The notes under the pieces: model-generated
The model's input: only the letters and a program-made list of their open reading frames with translations
The model's database searches: none
Told to the model about the DNA's origin: nothing
Shown here: positions 6,000 through 8,172 of the stretch, in pieces
How positions within the stretch are numbered: the stretch's first letter is position 1
How the letters are laid out: every line of letters begins with the position of its first letter
DNA from: Thermoplasmata archaeon
GTDB lineage: Archaea; Thermoplasmatota; DAOVMN01
Direction: 5' to 3'
DNA length: 8,172 nucleotides
NCBI GenBank assembly: GCA_030630685.1
Contig: DAOVMN010000083.1
Span: 1 to 8,172 of the forward strand
Position numbers and translations under genes: made by a program

Positions 6000-6806
6000 T
6001 CAATACTCCCGAACCTCAAGCCCCAGCCCCTCGAAGACCCTAACTTCCTTCCTCAGCTTCTTCCCATGAACACATACCTGCTCCACACCCGGGGTCTTCC
6101 TCACCATCTCCTCTGCTAATTCATCATCGAGATTCTTCAAGGCATAGGATGGTATTATATGCCCGAAATCCAGCCCTTTACTCAAAGCGTGTTTCGTATG
6201 CCTGGGAGCATAATGCCCCCCACCGAACCCTATGCATACCTTGCCTTCGAGGATGTTTCCTTTCTCATAGACCTCTATAGTTTCCAGCATTGCCTCGGCT
6301 ACTGCCCTGATTGCTTTCGGATTGTTCCACTCTTCAAGCGTGCTACCGATCTCGATGAAGAATGTCGGTGCCTCTAAATAGGGGCCGTGATGGGTTGCCT
6401 CGAAGGTACATTCGAATCCCCCCGCCTCCTTCTCGTTCAGGAACCTCAGGGCGGTGGACATGATGTGCGGCGCGGATGGAACCAGCTTACGTCCCTTCCC
6501 ACCGAATTCTGCCGTGCCGAAATTCCCGATCGGATGAACGGTCAGGGTACGCCTTTTAGAAGCGCTCTGGTGTCGCGACAGATACACCACCACCCCGGGC
6601 CTCCCTGCCTTCAGGGGGATCGAAGTATCCGGAAGATCAAGCTTTAGTGCGGAGACAGGGAGGGATGCCAGAGTAATTTCCCCACCCCGAAAAATCGGCA
6701 GCTTATGGTATTCCCCTGCTTCCTCATGATCCCAGAGCTCGAGCAAGTGGTCGCGTATGTTTCTTGCGGCCGGGTCCTTTTCGCTGGCAAGGATGAGCAT
6801 CGGCAT
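6000..6806 (-). CDS. dtdA: D-aminoacyl-tRNA deacylase, archaeal type (DTD2)
   Basis: 268 residues, full length for the archaeal/plant DTD2 family. The enzyme hydrolyses D-amino acids from mischarged tRNAs in the cytosol, protecting translation. Conserved blocks are in order: SRHxSxSxxxTLTVHPIGNF at residues 77-96, EATHHGP at 136-142, PTFFIEIGST at 147-156, GFGGGHYAPRHT at 193-204 and GHIIPSYAL at 215-223. Their His and Gly residues build the zinc-dependent active site. The start is ATG 6806; Met3 (6800) is an alternative. A TATA box sits about 22 bp upstream, so the mRNA is probably leaderless. The gene is divergent from the MIP18-type gene. Its former downstream partner, the DUF72 gene, is now broken. 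Confidence 0.93.
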   Translation of the reverse strand: MPMLILASEKDPAARNIRDHLLELWDHEEAGEYHKLPIFRGGEITLASLPVSALKLDLPDTSIPLKAGRPGVVVYLSRHQSASKRRTLTVHPIGNFGTAEFGGKGRKLVPSAPHIMSTALRFLNEKEAGGFECTFEATHHGPYLEAPTFFIEIGSTLEEWNNPKAIRAVAEAMLETIEVYEKGNILEGKVCIGFGGGHYAPRHTKHALSKGLDFGHIIPSYALKNLDDELAEEMVRKTPGVEQVCVHGKKLRKEVRVFEGLGLEVREY

Positions 6807-6822
6807 GAAATGATCGGGTTTG

Positions 6823-6832
6823 CATATAAATT
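6823..6832 (-). promoter_or_regulatory. TATA box for dtdA
   Basis: The minus strand reads AATTTATATG centred about 22 bp upstream of the dtdA ATG, a good archaeal TATA element. The spacing predicts transcription starting at the ATG (leaderless). No Shine-Dalgarno motif precedes the start, which agrees. Confidence 0.7.
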
Positions 6833-6874
6833 GAACGGGATACTTCTTGCAGGGAGGCTGGAGATTGATGCGGG

Positions 6875-6887
6875 AAAAACATTAATA
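6875..6887 (+). promoter_or_regulatory. Possible TATA element for the MIP18-type gene
   Basis: The plus-strand AT-rich stretch AAAAACATTAATA lies about 52 bp before the ATG at 6934. It would give a leader of about 25 nt that includes the GGAGG at 6922-6926. It is the only AT-rich patch upstream on this strand, but a weak match to a TATA box. Confidence 0.35.
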
Positions 6888-6933
6888 CCTCCCTTTGGGC
6901 AGCACGCCCACCCGAATTAGTGGAGGCTATCCA

Positions 6934-7236
6934 ATGGTCACAGAAAACGATATCTGGGATGCCCTCGGGCAGGTTTATGATCCCGAGATCCCCATCAACA
7001 TAGTGGACTTAGGACTTGTTTACGAGGTAAAGATAGAAGGCGATCATGTCCATGCAAAGGTCACCATGACCACCCCGGGCTGCCCAATGCACACCTACAT
7101 CACCCAGGCCGCAAGGAATGCGATCCTGGGGGTTGAGGGTGTCGAGACCGCTGATGTAGAACTTACCTGGAATCCGCCATGGACACCGGACAGGTTGTCC
7201 GATGGTGCCAGGGAAAGGCTTGGTTACAGGGGATAG
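6934..7236 (+). CDS. MIP18/DUF59-family iron-sulfur cluster assembly factor (SufT/PaaD-like)
   Basis: 100 residues, the usual size for a single-domain member. The domain spans the whole protein: DPEIPINIVDLGLVY at residues 16-30, TMTTPGCPM at 44-52 with the conserved Cys50, and WNPPWTPDRLS at 79-89. Family members help load Fe-S clusters onto target proteins or mature Fe-S enzymes in the cytosol. ATG 6934 is chosen because GGAGG lies 7 nt upstream (6922-6926). A longer frame from TTG at 6895 adds 13 residues outside the family consensus and is unlikely. The amidohydrolase gene begins one base after the stop, so the two are probably co-transcribed. The client enzyme is not shown by the sequence. 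Confidence 0.9.
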   Translation: MVTENDIWDALGQVYDPEIPINIVDLGLVYEVKIEGDHVHAKVTMTTPGCPMHTYITQAARNAILGVEGVETADVELTWNPPWTPDRLSDGARERLGYRG

Positions 7237-7237
7237 A

Positions 7238-8172
7238 ATGCAGTGCGTTTCCGGTATCATCCTGAATTTAGAAGAGGACGCCTTCCAGGGTTATCTGTGC
7301 TGGGAGGAGGGAATAATTACCGAGGTGGGTAAGGGGACACCACCCTGTGAACCCGAGGCAAAGGGGCTCATAACCCCGCTTTTCATCAATGGCCACACCC
7401 ACATCGGAGACAGTGCATTCTCTGGCAAAATCGACCCAAACCTCGGACTGAGGGAGATAGTGGACCCGCCAGGGGGGCTCAAGCACAGGCTCCTCGCCGA
7501 AACACCCGAGGATGAGCTCATCAGCGGGATCACCCGTTCACTAAGAAGAATGGCCCACTCCGGCACCGGTGCCTTCCTGGATTTCAGGGAAGGAGGAATA
7601 AAAGGGATTGAACTCCTCGAAAGCTCCAGGGATAGGTTCGCCAAAGAAACCGGGTTTACCATTCCCTCACCTCTAATTCTCTCCCGCCCTTCGGGGCCTC
7701 GATATGATAGGGACGAAATGCACATCCTCCTTGAGAATTCCATGGGCATCGGGATAAGTGCGCTCATGGATTGGGAGTATTCCGAGCTTGAGAAGGTGGC
7801 CGCGGGGGCCCACAAAGCGGGAAAGCTTCTAGCACTTCACGCCTCGGAGACAGTGCGGGAGGACATCGACAGTATACTCGATCTCGGGCCTCACATCCTC
7901 ATACATCTCACCTCCGCTACTCCCTCGGACCTGGAAAGAGTGGCGGATGCCGGGGTGCGGGTCGTGCTCTGCCCTCGAGCGAACTCCCTTTTCGGTTTTC
8001 TTCCCGATATCCCGCTCATGCTAAAGAAAGGTCTCAGCTTGACCCTGGGAACGGATAACATCATGTTCACCACCCCGGATCCCTTTGCGGAGATGGATTT
8101 CGCATGGAGGACAGGCCGCTACCTTGTTAGGAAACGCGGAAAGGCCCCAACAGCCGACGACATCCTGAGGAT
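7238..8172 (+). CDS. Amidohydrolase-superfamily metal-dependent hydrolase, partial at C-terminus
   Basis: 311 residues are visible with no stop before the window edge; family members run about 370-450 residues. The metal-site pattern is complete: His53 and His55 in FINGHTHIGD, His201 in LHASE (with Glu204), His223 in LIHLTSAT and Asp273 in LGTDN. The CPRANSLFG block at 245-253 is typical of the cytosine/adenosine/SAH deaminase branch. The protein should therefore hydrolyse a C-N bond of a ring or nucleoside-like substrate in the cytosol, but the substrate cannot be read from sequence. The start is ATG 7238, one base after the preceding stop, with GGGGA about 5 nt upstream. The pairing with an Fe-S assembly gene may simply be transcriptional. 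Confidence in the superfamily is high, in the branch moderate. Confidence 0.87.
   Translation, partial: MQCVSGIILNLEEDAFQGYLCWEEGIITEVGKGTPPCEPEAKGLITPLFINGHTHIGDSAFSGKIDPNLGLREIVDPPGGLKHRLLAETPEDELISGITRSLRRMAHSGTGAFLDFREGGIKGIELLESSRDRFAKETGFTIPSPLILSRPSGPRYDRDEMHILLENSMGIGISALMDWEYSELEKVAAGAHKAGKLLALHASETVREDIDSILDLGPHILIHLTSATPSDLERVADAGVRVVLCPRANSLFGFLPDIPLMLKKGLSLTLGTDNIMFTTPDPFAEMDFAWRTGRYLVRKRGKAPTADDILR

Noticed and set aside
6895..6933. TTG-initiated extension of the MIP18-type protein
   Set aside because: The extra residues lie outside the family consensus and overlap the GGAGG site that correctly serves the ATG at 6934.
7291..7815. 174-residue minus-strand frame
   Set aside because: It lies antisense to the amidohydrolase, whose metal-ligand motifs establish the true frame. 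High GC content explains the open antisense frame.
1..8172. CRISPR array, tRNA or rRNA genes
   Set aside because: No regularly spaced short direct repeats, cloverleaf-like blocks or rRNA signatures were seen in reading either strand.

Overview
The window looks archaeal. The evidence is an archaeal-type D-aminoacyl-tRNA deacylase (DTD2), TATA boxes about 22-28 bp upstream of start codons (a leaderless arrangement) for two genes, and a secreted clostripain-family protease joined to PKD repeats. Together these suggest a Thermoplasmata-like or other sediment-type heterotrophic archaeon. That lineage is an inference: there is no rRNA or tRNA to confirm it.

Layout. Positions 1-2668 (minus) hold most of a large exported C11 cysteine peptidase. 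It has a signal peptide, a PPC-like domain, a C11 domain with a His/Cys dyad and three PKD repeats of exactly 87 residues, and it runs off the left edge. Positions 2755-2988 (minus) hold a short Pro/Gln-rich protein with a C-terminal zinc ribbon, possibly the tail of a lost larger gene. Positions 3007-5275 (minus) form a distinctly AT-rich two-gene operon: an unrecognised 358-residue protein followed 4 nt later by a 395-residue PD-(D/E)XK nuclease-like protein that starts with TTG. The operon has its own TATA box and a strong Shine-Dalgarno site. Positions 5396-5988 are a graveyard: a 400-bp internally deleted insertion sequence, with terminal inverted repeats and a decayed DDE transposase C-terminus, sits inside the 5' part of a broken DUF72 gene. 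Positions 6000-6806 (minus) hold intact dtdA, with the DUF72 remnant 11 nt behind it as a former operon partner. From 6807 the direction reverses: 6934-7236 (plus) encodes a MIP18/DUF59 iron-sulfur assembly factor and 7238-8172 (plus) an amidohydrolase, cut by the right edge and separated by one base.

How it fits together. The flanks are ordinary chromosomal genes of about 53-60% GC in sampled lines. The middle is an accessory insertion of about 32-37% GC in sampled lines, bounded on one side by an IS remnant and a truncated gene and on the other by a possible gene tail. The nuclease plus its unknown partner is the best candidate here for an undescribed defence-like or mobile module. The evidence for that is the nuclease motif, the foreign composition and the gene coupling, not a recognised system.
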